Source: Streptomyces bacillaris (GTDB lineage Bacteria; Actinomycetota; Actinomycetes; Streptomycetales; Streptomycetaceae). Taken from it: a DNA stretch of 64,000 bases. Shown one piece after another: positions 26,440 through 36,749 of this stretch. A program made the position numbers and the translations under genes. The notes below the pieces were generated by a model. That model was not told the origin of the DNA. It saw only the letters and a list, made by a program, of their open reading frames with translations, and ran no database searches. Positions within the stretch are counted from its first letter, which is position 1, and every line of letters starts with the position of its first letter. Where the stretch lies: the NCBI RefSeq assembly GCF_003268675.1, contig NZ_CP029378.1:5146001-5210000 (forward strand). Reading direction: 5' to 3'.

Positions 26440-27599
26440 GGGGCGGGCTGCTCCTCGTGGGGGAGGTGTCCGGGCAGGGTCACGGTGACGCCCTCGTGGG
26501 CCGAGCGGCGTGCGGCTTCCAGTACGTCCAGGGCGGCGGCCGCCTGGAGCGCGGTGACCGGGTTCTCGCCGGTGCCACGCAGGGCGGCGGTGACGGCGGC
26601 GTAGTACGCGGGGTAGGCGCCGGGCAGCGTACGGACCGGGGTGCCGCCTCCGGTCAGCGGGGACTCGCCGGAACCGATGCGGCCCCACAGCGTCTCCACC
26701 TCCTCGCCCCACGGCTCACCACCGGTCGCCCCGGGGCGCTTGCCCTCGCGCAGGGCCGCCTCCTGGGGGTCCAGGCCGTACTTCACATAGCCCGCCGTGG
26801 AGCCGAGCACGCGAAAGCGCGGGCCGAGCTGGGCCGTGGTGGCGCTGACGTACAGATGCGAGCGGACCCCGTTGGCGTGCGTGATCGCGATGAACGTGTC
26901 GTCGTCCGCCGCCGCGCCGGGACGGCGTACGTCGGACTCCGCGTACACCGAGGCCGCCGGGCCGAACAGGACCAGCGCCTGGTCGACGACATGGCTGCCC
27001 AGGTCGTACAGCAGTCCGCCGATCTCCTCCGGGTCGCCCGACTCGCGCCAGCCGCCCTTCAGCTGCGGGCGCCAGCGCTCGAAGCGGGACTCGAAGCGCT
27101 GCACCTCGCCCAGCTCACCGTCCGCGATCAGCGCGGCGAGGGTACGGAAGTCGTTGTCCCAGCGGCGGTTCTGGAAGACCGAGAGCAGCAGGCCGCGCTC
27201 CTCGGCCAGGGCCGCCAGCTCGCGCGCCTCGGCGGCGGTCCCGGCGATCGGCTTGTCCACGACCACCGGCAGGCCCGCCTTGAGCGCGGCCGTCGCGAGG
27301 GAGACGTGCGTCTTGTTCGGGGAGGCGATCACGATCAGGTCCAGCTCGTCCGCGCGCTCCCACAGCTCGTCCGGCGAGGCGGCGAACCGGAGGTCCGGAC
27401 ACGCGGCGCGGGCCTCGGCCCGGCGCTCCTCGTTCGCCGTCACGACGGTGTCGAGGGCCAGGCCGTCGGTCGCGGCGATCAGCGGGGCGTGGAAGACGGA
27501 ACCGGCCAGGCCGTAGCCGACGAGGGCGACGCGGAGGGGAGTGCCACCGGGGCGGGTGTCGCGGAGAGGGGCGCCCGGGAACGGGACGTTGGCAACCAT
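26436..27599 (-). CDS. Gfo/Idh/MocA family oxidoreductase
   Basis: A 387-residue NAD(P)-dependent sugar or polyol dehydrogenase. The Rossmann start is VALVGYGLAGSVFHAPLI, the family lysine lies in VVDKPIAGTAAEA (DKP in place of EKP), and the C-terminal beta-sheet domain follows. The ATG at 27599 is used; a GTG three codons upstream is possible. It is divergent from the ROK regulator, and two dyads overlap its start region, so repression by that regulator is likely. Confidence 0.87.
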   Translation of the reverse strand: MVANVPFPGAPLRDTRPGGTPLRVALVGYGLAGSVFHAPLIAATDGLALDTVVTANEERRAEARAACPDLRFAASPDELWERADELDLIVIASPNKTHVSLATAALKAGLPVVVDKPIAGTAAEARELAALAEERGLLLSVFQNRRWDNDFRTLAALIADGELGEVQRFESRFERWRPQLKGGWRESGDPEEIGGLLYDLGSHVVDQALVLFGPAASVYAESDVRRPGAAADDDTFIAITHANGVRSHLYVSATTAQLGPRFRVLGSTAGYVKYGLDPQEAALREGKRPGATGGEPWGEEVETLWGRIGSGESPLTGGGTPVRTLPGAYPAYYAAVTAALRGTGENPVTALQAAAALDVLEAARRSAHEGVTVTLPGHLPHEEQPAP

Positions 27600-27625
27600 G
27601 CGTTCCACTTAAGCAACGCTGTTGC
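27590..27625. promoter_or_regulatory. candidate ROK-regulator operators (two dyads)
   Basis: The palindrome GCAACGCTGTTGC at 27613-27625 and the shorter GTTGGCAAC at 27588-27596 share the half-site GTTGC/GTTGG. Both lie at the start of the oxidoreductase gene and about 50-85 bases before the divergent ROK gene, where a repressor would control both. Confidence 0.5.
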
Positions 27626-27672
27626 CAAAGTGCAAGCGACCGGCACAATGGTGTGGTGAAGAGGAGCGAACC

Positions 27673-28782
27673 GTGAACGGGAGCCTGACGAAGGCCCAGG
27701 CCGGAGTGGGCCTGCCCGCCGTGCGCCACCACAACGCGGCGCTGGTCCTGGACCTGCTGCGGGAGGCCGGGACGGAGGGCATCAGCCGGCTGGAGCTGGC
27801 CGAGCGCACGGGCCTCACCCCGCAGGCCGTCAGCAAGATCACCGCCCGGCTGCGGGCGGAGGGGCTGGCCGTGGGCGCGGGGCTGCGGCCCTCCACGGGT
27901 GGCAAGCCGCGTACGGTGCTCCGGCTCGTCCCCGACGCCCAGTTCGCCGTCGGCCTCCATCTGGACCGGGACGGGCTCACCGCCGTCCTGGTCGACCTGG
28001 CCGGCCGTTCGGTCGCGGTGACCACGGCACCGCTCGACTTCGGGGCCCCGGCGGAGCGGGTGCTCGGCGCGGCGTCGGACGCCGTACGCGACCTGCGCGC
28101 GGCCGAGCCGCACAAGCCGGTGCTGGGGGTGGGCGTCGCCGTGCCGGGGCCGCTCGACCACCGGGACGGCGTACTCCACCGGGTCACCGGCTTCCCGCAG
28201 TGGGACGGCTTCCCGCTCCGCGACGCGCTGGCCGGGCGGACCGGGCTGCCGGTCACCGTCGACAAGGACACCAACGCCGCCGCCCTGACCGTCTCCTTGA
28301 GCGAGCCGTGCGGTGACTTCGCCTACCTCCACCTCGGTACGGGGCTCGGCGCCGGGCTCGTCCTGGGCGGCGAGGTGCACCGGGGCGCGCGGACGGGGGC
28401 GGGCGAGTTCGGCCACCAGACCCTCCAGCTCGACGGGCCCCTGTGCGAGTGCGGCGGACGCGGCTGCATCGAGGCCCTCTGCCTGGCCGCCGAGGCCCGC
28501 GGCGACCGGGCGGAGGCGGCCCGGGTCCTGGGCGCGGGCGCGGCGAACCTGGTCGGGCTCCTCGACATCGACCGGGTCGTGCTGGGCGGGCGGACGGTGG
28601 CGGCCGACGAGGACGCGTACGTACGGGGCGTCCGCGCCGTGATCGCCGAGCGGGCCGCCCGGGGCGCGGGCGGCGCCCAGGTGACCGTCACGGTCGCGGA
28701 CGGCGGCGACCGGCCCGTCGCGGAGGGCGCGGCACAGCTCGTGCTCGCGCCGGTGTTCGGGCGGGTGGGGGAGCGAGGGTAG
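27673..28782 (+). CDS. ROK-family transcriptional regulator
   Basis: A 369-residue repressor. An N-terminal winged helix (about 15-75; ISRLELAERTGLTPQAVSKI) precedes the ROK sugar-kinase-like domain with DKDTNAAAL, LHLGTGLGAGLVLGG and the zinc motif CECGGRGCIE. GTG at 27673 has GAGGAG six bases ahead. Divergent orientation to the oxidoreductase suggests it responds to a sugar handled by that enzyme. Confidence 0.9.
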   Translation: MNGSLTKAQAGVGLPAVRHHNAALVLDLLREAGTEGISRLELAERTGLTPQAVSKITARLRAEGLAVGAGLRPSTGGKPRTVLRLVPDAQFAVGLHLDRDGLTAVLVDLAGRSVAVTTAPLDFGAPAERVLGAASDAVRDLRAAEPHKPVLGVGVAVPGPLDHRDGVLHRVTGFPQWDGFPLRDALAGRTGLPVTVDKDTNAAALTVSLSEPCGDFAYLHLGTGLGAGLVLGGEVHRGARTGAGEFGHQTLQLDGPLCECGGRGCIEALCLAAEARGDRAEAARVLGAGAANLVGLLDIDRVVLGGRTVAADEDAYVRGVRAVIAERAARGAGGAQVTVTVADGGDRPVAEGAAQLVLAPVFGRVGERG

Positions 28783-28794
28783 GAGGCTCTTCCC

Positions 28795-28925
28795 TCCTGC
28801 GTGGCCCGGAGCGGGTCAGGTCCCCCCGTCTTGCGTGGCCGGAGGGCGTCGGGTCCCCCGGTCCTGTATGGCCTGGAGGAGGTCAGGTCCCTCCCGTTCT
28901 GTGGGGCCCGGAGGGCGTCAGGGGG
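28795..28925. repeat. minisatellite, four copies of about 33 bases
   Basis: Four imperfect tandem copies occur of a unit like TCCTGCGTGGCCCGGAG + CGGGTCAGGTCCCCCCG. They fill the gap between two convergent genes and reach the stop codon of the minus-strand gene. Confidence 0.65.
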
Positions 28926-29343
28926 TGGGTTCCCCTGCCGTGGTGTCCGGCGTCGACGGCTGTACGGGGGTGGCCGGCGGGGCGGCGGACGCGGGGGCGC
29001 GCAGCAGCAGTACGGCGAACGCGAGGGAGGCCACCGCCTGGTATCCGGCCCATATCTCGCCCCCGGCCGTGCTGCCCAGCCACGCCACCCCGAGCGCGAC
29101 GGCGGTCGCCACCGTCCAGCCGATGTCGTAGACGAACATGAGGCGGACGCAGGCGGCCATCGAACGGCGGGGTCCGTAGACGATCTCGACCGTGCCGCTG
29201 ATCAGGACGGCTGATCCCGTGACGACCATCAGCCAGGCCGGCACCCCGAACAAGGATCCGAACGTCGGGCTGACGGCGAGAGCCGCGCCGAGCAGCACCT
29301 TGAACGCGCCGTCGCTGATGGCTCCCGCAAGCTTGGATGGCAT
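28918..29343 (-). CDS. small integral membrane protein
   Basis: A 141-residue protein with four hydrophobic segments (about 12-32, 36-52, 64-88 and 96-112) and a proline/threonine-rich C-terminal tail of 25 residues. I recognise no family. It starts 41 bases from the divergent TetR regulator, the usual placement of a TetR target, so it may be repressed by it. The end of the gene runs into the minisatellite, which codes its low-complexity tail. Confidence 0.7.
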   Translation of the reverse strand: MPSKLAGAISDGAFKVLLGAALAVSPTFGSLFGVPAWLMVVTGSAVLISGTVEIVYGPRRSMAACVRLMFVYDIGWTVATAVALGVAWLGSTAGGEIWAGYQAVASLAFAVLLLRAPASAAPPATPVQPSTPDTTAGEPTP

Positions 29344-29356
29344 GATCCCCTCCTCG

Positions 29357-29384
29357 TAATCTTGTTATTAGAATAGCCGGATTA
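29357..29384. promoter_or_regulatory. candidate TetR operator between divergent genes
   Basis: An AT-rich spacer contains inverted TAATC (29357-29361) and GATTA (29380-29384) arms around CTTGTTATTAGAATAG. It overlaps both promoters, as expected for a self-regulating TetR protein. Confidence 0.4.
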
Positions 29385-30022
29385 TGAGAATGACGAGGGC
29401 CGAAACCAAGGAACGCAACCGCCGTGCGCTGCTGGACGCCGCCTTCCACGCCGTTGCCCGGGACGGGCACCGCGCCCGGCTCGACGAGATCGCCGAGCGG
29501 GCCGGGCTGACGACGGGGGCCGTCTACTCGCTGTTCGGCAGCAAGAGCGGACTGCTCGGCGCCCTGGTCATCGACTACCTCCAGCCGTACTACGAGGAGA
29601 TCGAGCGGGCGGTACCGGCCGACGCGGATCTGGTGGGGGCGGTCGACGCCTTCGCCCGCCACTACCGGCGAGGTTGCGACGCCGCCGACGCGCGGGCCGG
29701 TCAGTCGCTCCAGTTCACCCTGCTGGACCTGGCCCTGCGCGACCCCGAGGTGGGCCCCCGGCTCGCCACGGCGATCCGGGCGGAGGAGGAGCGGCTGGTC
29801 GCGCTGTTCACCGGCCGGACGCACGACGGGTCCCTGGTCACCCCGGACCGGGCCCGGCGCCTGGCCACCGCGCTGCGGGCCGTGCTCATCGGCCTCAGCC
29901 AGGGCGTCCTGCTGGGCCTCGCCCCGGACGCCGACGAGCAGTACTTCGCCGACACCGCCCGCGCCCTGGTGTCGGGGGCGAGCCTCGCGGGGGGAGGGGC
30001 GGAGGGAGCCGGAGAGGCCTGA
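29384..30022 (+). CDS. TetR-family transcriptional regulator
   Basis: A 212-residue regulator. The N-terminal helix-turn-helix is seen in LDEIAERAGLTTGAVYSLFG, with a helical ligand-binding C-terminal domain. The ATG at 29384 has no ribosome site and could be leaderless; a second ATG lies two codons on. The likely target is the divergent membrane protein gene. Confidence 0.88.
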   Translation: MRMTRAETKERNRRALLDAAFHAVARDGHRARLDEIAERAGLTTGAVYSLFGSKSGLLGALVIDYLQPYYEEIERAVPADADLVGAVDAFARHYRRGCDAADARAGQSLQFTLLDLALRDPEVGPRLATAIRAEEERLVALFTGRTHDGSLVTPDRARRLATALRAVLIGLSQGVLLGLAPDADEQYFADTARALVSGASLAGGGAEGAGEA

Positions 30023-30028
30023 ACGGCC

Positions 30029-30185
30029 CTTCTCCCTGGCGCTGTTCCCCTGGTGGCCGGTCCTGCTGGCGCTGTTGACCCGGTGGCCGCTTCTCCTGGC
30101 GCTGTTCCCCTGGCGGCCGCTTCTCCTCCTGCCGTTGTATTCCTGGCGGCCGTTTCTCCTCCTGTCGCTGTTCCCCCGGTGACCG
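30029..30185. repeat. minisatellite, five copies of 30-33 bases
   Basis: Five imperfect tandem copies of a unit such as CTTCTCCTGGCGCTGTTCCC + CTGGCGGCCG lie between the TetR stop and the stop of the large minus-strand gene. No function is visible. Confidence 0.7.
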
Positions 30186-30223
30186 CCCTCCCCGGGTGAC
30201 CGCTCCACCCAACGCCGTTCGCC

Positions 30224-33200
30224 CTATCGCCGCTCCCACGCCTCCGTGAACATCTCGTGCAAGGGGGCCGCCGGCAGGATCCGTACGAACGGGGCGACGA
30301 CGCTGTTGCCGTACAGCGGCCACACCGCGTGCGTCGTCAGCTTCGCCTTCTCCAGCGGCAGGTGCGGGGCGCCGATCTCCGTCCAGTCGCCCGGCAGGAA
30401 GAGCGTCCGGCCCGCCCGCGCCCGCTTGGCCTCCACCACCGCGCCCGTGGCGAGCAGCTCCGCCGCCGCCTGCCGGTGCTGCTTGGCCGACCAGCCGTTC
30501 CAGCGGCGGACGTTCCGGTCGGTGGGGGCGGCCAGCGTCGCCAGCTGGAGGTGGAGCGCCGCCGCGTCCGTGCCCACTCCCAGCTCCTTCGCGACCCGTT
30601 CGACCAGCTCCGGGCAGGAGTGCCGGGGGTCGGCCTCGTACGCCCCCGTCTCCACCGCCCCGGAACGGGACCGGTGCAGCATCCGCTCCAGCCCGCCGCC
30701 GGGCAGCAGCGGGGCCACCCGGTCCAGGGCGCCGGTCAGCCCGGTGACCTCCCGGACCCGCCGCCACACCTCCGGGCCGGTGACGGCGGTGGGCCGCAGG
30801 AAGGAGACTCCGCCGGGCGCGCAGACCACCAACGGGCCCCCGTCGTACGCCGTCGCCGCCGGGGTCCTGTCGTCCTTGCGGCGGTCCAGCGCGACCGGCA
30901 GCCGGGCGGGCCCGAACCGCCCGGCTATCCGGTCCGTGGTGTCCTGGACCCGGCCGCCCTCCAGCTTCAGCAGCAGTCCGGGGCGGGCCAGCTCCTCCCG
31001 CAGCCGCTCGTACAGCGCCGCCGCCCCGGCCACCGCGGGATCGCCCACCGGCCGGTCCGTCCATGCCCACACCAGCGCGCTCGCGATCTCCCTGAGCGGG
31101 ATCCCCACGGGGGTGCCGTAGGGCGGCTCGGCACCGGGCGGCGCGACGGGCCGCACCGTCACCCCGTAGCTGTACGCGGTCGACACCAGCTCCCAGCCCG
31201 CCGCCTCCACGGTCCCGTCGTCGGCCGCCCCGTAACCGCCCGCCAGCCGCCGCGCCCACACCTCGGAGAGGCCGAGGGCGCTCTCCAGGGTGTCGGCCGC
31301 CTCGTCGTGCACGGCGGGCCGGGCCCCGATCAGCTCCCGCCAGACCCCGGCCATCCGCTCGGCGGCGGCCTCCGTCCCGCCCGGCCGCCACAGCTCCGCC
31401 GGGTCCTCCGGCAGGCCCGCGGCCAGCACCGCGCGCCGGCCGCTCTCCCCGAGCCGCTTCAGCAGCCGCCCGTACGACTCGACCGTCAGCGGCGTCGCCT
31501 TGTACGGGGCCTTCCGCAGCTGGGCCCGGTCCGCCTCCCGGTCCGCGCCGCCGATCAGCCCCGCCAGCACCAGCCGCGCCACGGGCCGCCGTACGCCGGT
31601 GAGTTCGGCGAAACGCGCCGCCGCGGACTCCGGCAGCGGGACGGGACCCTGCTCGTCGACCGCCGCCACCAGGGCCCGGAGCCGGGCGGCATCGTCCCGT
31701 TCGACCCGGATGAGGCGGGCCTCCGGGTCCACCGCCGCCACCGCCCGGTCCTCGGCCGGATTCTGCGGGGCGGGGGCGCCGCCGTCCTCGGCCCGGTCCC
31801 GGGTGGCGGTGTCCTCCGCCCGGTCCTGCGGGGCGGGCGCGGCCGCGTTCTCGCCCCGGCCCCGGGTGTCGCTGTCCCCGGCCCGGTCCTGTGGGGCGTC
31901 GTTCGCGGCCTCCGTCACGAACCAGTGCGCCGCGCCGCCTCCCCGTACCGCCGCGGACGCCACCGTCCTGCCGCCCGACCGCAGTCCGTCCAGGTCCTCG
32001 GGGCGGCAGCCGTCCCCACCCACCAGCGGCCGCCCGCCCGGGCGAACGGGGCGTCGGCCCAGGTGTCCAGGAGGGCGAGGAGCGCGGCCCGCGCCGGGGC
32101 CGGGGTCGGGGCGACGGCCGCCCGCCAGGCGACGGCGTCCACCGCGCCCAGCAACTGGGACCAGTCGTGCGGGGGTGCGGGCGGTGAGAGCCGGCGCACC
32201 TCCTCCCCGATCGCCCCGGCCAGACACGCGCCGTCGGCGGCCAGCGCGTTCAGCGTCGCCGGAAGGGGCTCGTCGGGCGCCCGCCGCCACGGATCGCGCT
32301 CCCGCAGCTCGATCAGCCCGGACAGGGCGGGCAGCAGCTCGGTGTCCGGCACGGACCGGCGCGGCAGGGCGGGCGGGGCCTCGGCCAGGAGGGAGACGCG
32401 CCGGTGCAGGGCGCGGCGGCGCTCCTCCACCCGGGCCGCCCGCCCGGCCACCGCCGCGACGGCCTCCACCAGCACGGCGTCGGTGACCTCGGGCAACTCC
32501 CGGGCCACGGCCGCGCGTACGGCTTCGGTGCCGTCGAGCGCGGCGGCCAGCAGGGCGTCCGCCGTCTGCGGCCGTACCGCCCGCAGCGCCCGGGACCCGG
32601 CCGTGTCCCGGGTGCGCAGCAGATACCAGAAGGCCGGGGGCAGGGCCACGCCTCCGGGCCGGGTGATCCTCCGGTCCGAGGCCGCCTGCGGATGCCGGGG
32701 CGCGTGGGGGCCTTTCAGCTCCCACAGCAGGGCGCCGTCGGCCGCGTACGCACGCACCCCCGTCGAGGTCCGGGCATCGGTGAGGACCACGTCCTCCACC
32801 GCGCCCTCCGGCGGCGACCACAGGGCCCAGGGGCGCTCGCCCCGCCGGCCGGCGGTGAACCGTGCCGTCCGCCCGTCCGCGCTCTCCACCAGGAACTGAT
32901 CGGGCGTACGGTCGCGGTGCGGGGTGCGGAACAGCACCCGGGTCCCGGTCAGGCCGTCCTTGCTGCCCAGCGGGGAGTCCGTCAACGGGGCAGGCAGGGG
33001 CGCGAGTTGCAGCGCTTCGACGGCCAGGGCCATGCCCTCCTCGGAGGCGCCGTACGCGTCGGCGGAGGCGCGCGGAGCGGTGGCCGGACCGGTCGGGGCG
33101 GTGGCCGGGGCCGCGTTCGCCGGGCGGCCCGGGAAGTCCGGCAGCGGCCTCGCTCCCCTCCGCTCGCCGGTGACCGAGTGCACCACCTCCCACGGCCGTT

Positions 33201-35256
33201 CCCTGCGGGCGCAGTTGGTCCAGATCCGGGCCCCGTCCCCGAGCTGCAGCTCGTCCCTGTCGATGCCCTCCGTGCCGCCGGGACGCAGGACATGGCCGCC
33301 GCTGTGCCGTCCGCCCCCGTCGGCGCTCTCGAACTGGAAGCCGTACGCCCCGCGCAGGCCCTCGCCGAACGGCACCAGGCCGCCCGTCTCCTCCGGTGTG
33401 AACGGCTCGTCGGGACGGTCGGCCCAGACGGCCGTGTTCCCGTTGTACGGGTTCCTTGCGAGGGTCCAGCTGACCAGGAAGGAGCCGCCCACGTAATGGA
33501 CGGCGAACAGGGTCGCCTCCTCGGGCACGGTGAACCGGCAGGAGCCGCGCACCCCGTCCGGGGCCACGGCGACCGCCCGGTCCCGCCCGAACACCGTCAG
33601 CACCGGCCACGTGGACGTCACCCCGACGACTCCGGAGGCACCGACCATCCCGGAGGCACCGGGCACCCCGGAGGCACCGGGCACTGTGGTGGCCCCGGGG
33701 GCGCCCGTCGCACCCGCCTCAGCCCCAGCTCCTTCCGGCCCGGCTCCCTCGGCCCCAGATTCCTCGGCCCCGGCCCCCTCAGCCTCGAACTGCTCGTACA
33801 CCGCCTCCAGTTCCGGCCAGGCCAGCTCCTCCGGGAGGCCCGCTGTCAGGGAGCGGTGGAGGGCGCCCGCCACCTCCGCCCCGGCCACCGCGTCGGCGAT
33901 GCCGCCCAGGGCCGTCACCGTCGGGCGGTCCAGCAGGGTCTCCAGCCCGGCCATGGCCTCCTCGGCCCCGGCCATGCCGCCGCCCCCGACCGTGTCGAGG
34001 AGCTTGCCGACCCGGTCGGCCACCGTCCGGGCGATCCCCTCGTTGCCCGGCAGCAGGGTCACGGCCGATCCGGGCCGCCGGGGCCGGGAGGAGAACGACC
34101 CCGGCAGCAGACGCGCGTGGACCGTCCCCTCCAGCCGGGGGCCGAACACCGGGTCGGCCGCCAGCGCGGCGAGGTCCCGTTGCGACCTCTCGCCCCAGAA
34201 GTGGATGCCCACCCGCGCCCCCGGGTCGACCACGGGGACCCCGGTCGCCAGCACGGCGTCCAGCACGTCCGCGTCGAGGGTCTGGTGGCGGTAGCGGGTC
34301 GTGTGCAGCGTCACCGGAGCGCCCGCCGCCCTCAGCCGGGGGCCCAGCCGCCCCACCAGGTCGAGGAAGTCCGGCGGCAGCGGCTGACGGGTGATCCCGC
34401 CGCCGGACGCGGGCGTGTACAGGTACATGTGCGCGAAGTGGCCGACCCAGCGGGACAGCCCGCCCTCCGGGACCACCCGGCCGCTCGCCAGCGCCTCCGC
34501 CGCCCCGCAGCCGGTCAGCAGGCGCAGCCACGCCCCGCCGTCGGTCGCCCCCGCCGGGAAGACCTCCACCAGCCCCGCCGCGACCGGGTCCGCCGGAGGA
34601 TGGGCCGCCAGGAACGGCCCCGCCGCGGTCAGCAGCGCGTCGGGCACCGACTTCCCGCGGGCCACCGACAGGACCGTGCCCACCAGCCGGGCGACCTCCT
34701 CGTCGCCCTGCCCGGCCGCCTTGGCCGAGGCCCGCACCCGGCGCACGAGATCCGCCGGGAGGTCGCCGGACGACCCGGCCCACGCCGTCAGGAACGCCTC
34801 CAGCGCCGTGTGCGCCCCGGCCGGCTCCAGCGTCTCGGCGAGGAACCGCTGATGGGCCCCGAACTCCTTGGCCGGCATGGCGCCGCCCGCCGCGAACAGC
34901 AGCGCGTTGGCCCGGCGGTAGGCGGGGTCCACGGGCAGCCCGTGCTCGGCCTCGGCCGTCCGCGCCGCGCCGTAGGCCCGCCCGGCCGGGCGGCTCCCGT
35001 AACCGATCAGCCGGTGGCCCACGGTGTCCCAGAACCACGGCAGATGCGCGGGCGGCAGCTGCCGTGCCCGCGCCGCCATCCGGTCGACGAACCGGCCGGG
35101 CTTCGTCCAGGACCGCGCCAGCTCGGAGCCCATGTCCGTGGTGAGATCCCGGGCGGCCCCGGCCGCGCCCGGGTCGTGGGCGGCCGCCCAGTCGGCGTAC
35201 AGGGTCGAGGTGTGCGTACCGGCGGTGGGCAGCAGAGCCACGAGCGAGGCGATCAT
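30224..35256 (-). pseudogene. very large protein of unknown function, one frameshift
   Basis: Two long open frames join as one gene. The 5' part (35256 to about 32015) has natural composition (LPTAGTHTSTLYADWAAAHD) and breaks into noise after GGRWWVG; the other frame becomes protein-like from EDLDGLRSGGRTVASA onward and runs to the stop at 30224 (HEMFTEAWERR). The length lacks one base of a multiple of three, and adding one G to the four-G run at 32014-32017 restores a 1677-residue protein. Two low-complexity linkers (Glu/Gly/Ala near 33650-33780; Asp/Arg/Ala near 31740-31900) separate three or four domains. I recognise no catalytic motif; similar very large streptomycete proteins exist without known function. 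The start could also be GTG 35280. Confidence 0.7.
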
Positions 35257-35345
35257 GCTTTCGATCGTCACATGCCCCACTGACAACGCCCCGGCCGGGC
35301 CGCCCGCCCCTGCCCTGGTGCGCCGCCCGGCGGTCCGTCAGTCAG

Positions 35346-35405
35346 TCACCGGCCCGCCATTCATCGGCCCGCCATTCACCGGCCCGCCAGTCAGCGGTCC
35401 GTCGG
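35346..35405. repeat. four tandem 15-base repeats
   Basis: Exactly four units of 15 bases lie at 35346-35405 in the divergent gap. The first three are TCACCGGCCCGCCAT with one-base variants; the fourth has more changes. Confidence 0.8.
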
Positions 35406-35541
35406 TCGGGTGATCGTATGAATCGCCTGGGTGGGTGTCGGCATGTCGACTCTCCGGTCCCGCGCGCGCGTGTTTGCGTCGAAGACCACCACCGGTGGCC
35501 CCCGCCCCGGTCGTCCGCGAGCAGTGAAGGGTGTCCCCCCC

Positions 35542-36747
35542 ATGTCCCCCACCTCCCGCGCACGGCTGCGTGACGCCCGTGCGCTCGCCGCCCTCGGGCT
35601 GGCCGCCGGTATCGCGGTGCCCGCCGCGCTCCTGGCCGGCCCGCAGGCCGCCGCCCGGCCGGTCGCCCCGGCCCCGGGCGCCCCCGTCTCCTTAGCCGCC
35701 GCCGCTGCCGTGGCCGCCGATGCCGCCGCCGGGGAGGAGCAGCCCGTCTGTGGTGATCCGGACGCCAAGGAGTTCCCCATCGAGGCCCGGATCCAGGACG
35801 CGCCGAGGACGTACGTCTCCGGCGGCGGATACGGCACCTGGTTCCTCGACCTCACCAACACCACCGACACCGCCTGTGGCGCCCTGCACCCGGTGCTGGT
35901 GCTCAGCGACGGGGAGCGCAGGCTGACGGCCGACCAGATCCAGCTGAAGTTCTCCGAACCCGGCCGCACCGACACCGAGCACCGGGCCACCTGGGAGACC
36001 ACCGACCGTCACGAGCAGATCGGCGTCTTCGGCGGCTCCGGCCCGGGGTCCGACTCCGACTCCGGCCCGGGCTCCGACTCCAACTCCGGCTCCGATTCCG
36101 ACGACTTCCTCGGGTTCACCGTCCCGGCCGGGGGCACCATCAGCGTCCGTGTCCGGATGGCCTTCGGCTCCGAGGCCGGCCCCGCCCGCGTCACCGCCCA
36201 CGCCGCCGTCGTCCAGCGCCGCCACCAGGACAAGGCCAAGGGCGGCGGCCGCGAGGACGGGGACTGGGTCGGGGAGTCGGGGGCGTACCGGTTCGTGGTC
36301 GTCGACGGTGCCACGGGCGAGTACCCCCGGCCGGAGGTCACCGGGACCGAGGAGGACGGCGGCCGTACGGACGTCCCGGCGGCGCCCCGGCCCCGTACGG
36401 ACACCTCCTCCGGCGCACCCACCTACACGGGCCCCGGGAAGGAGCCCGCCCCGGAGTCCGGCACCCGGCCCCCCACCCGCCCGGACGGTTCGGCGTCCCC
36501 CCGAAGCGACTCCGACGCAGGCAGCGACGCCGACGAAGACAGGGGCGGCCGCCTTGAGGGTGACGGGCGAGGCGGCAAGGAGCGGCCCGCGCGCCCTCCG
36601 CACTACGACACCGGGCGCCCGCTGCCCGAACTCGCCCGCACCGGACCCGAGCTGCTGACCTGGGCCGGGGCCCTCGCCGGGATCCTCATCCTCTGCGGCG
36701 GAGCCCTCGTGGCGCAGGGCCGCCGGATGCGCCGAGCCGCAGACTGA
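35542..36747 (+). CDS. secreted protein with LAXTG sortase signal
   Basis: A 401-residue cell-surface protein. A signal peptide (about 1-40) is followed by a beta-rich domain (RTYVSGGGYGTWFLDLTNTT), interrupted by a Ser-Asp repeat, and a long Pro/Asp/Arg-rich spacer. The C-terminus is a sorting signal: LARTG, then a hydrophobic helix (LLTWAGALAGILILCGGALV) and the basic tail RRMRRAAD. LAXTG is the class E sortase motif, and such a sortase is encoded at 22693. The ATG at 35542 follows GAAGGG and begins a normal signal peptide; the earlier GTG adds only basic noise. Confidence 0.78.
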   Translation: MSPTSRARLRDARALAALGLAAGIAVPAALLAGPQAAARPVAPAPGAPVSLAAAAAVAADAAAGEEQPVCGDPDAKEFPIEARIQDAPRTYVSGGGYGTWFLDLTNTTDTACGALHPVLVLSDGERRLTADQIQLKFSEPGRTDTEHRATWETTDRHEQIGVFGGSGPGSDSDSGPGSDSNSGSDSDDFLGFTVPAGGTISVRVRMAFGSEAGPARVTAHAAVVQRRHQDKAKGGGREDGDWVGESGAYRFVVVDGATGEYPRPEVTGTEEDGGRTDVPAAPRPRTDTSSGAPTYTGPGKEPAPESGTRPPTRPDGSASPRSDSDAGSDADEDRGGRLEGDGRGGKERPARPPHYDTGRPLPELARTGPELLTWAGALAGILILCGGALVAQGRRMRRAAD

Positions 36748-36749
36748 CC

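Noticed and set aside
29895..31391. A minus-strand frame that reads the minisatellite as QRQEEKRPPG-type repeats
   Set aside because: The upstream part is a shadow of the large gene; the regular peptide simply reflects the DNA repeat.
32404..35283. A 959-codon open frame on the plus strand opposite the very large gene
   Set aside because: It is Arg/Pro/Gly-rich shadow sequence; the minus-strand frames have natural protein composition.
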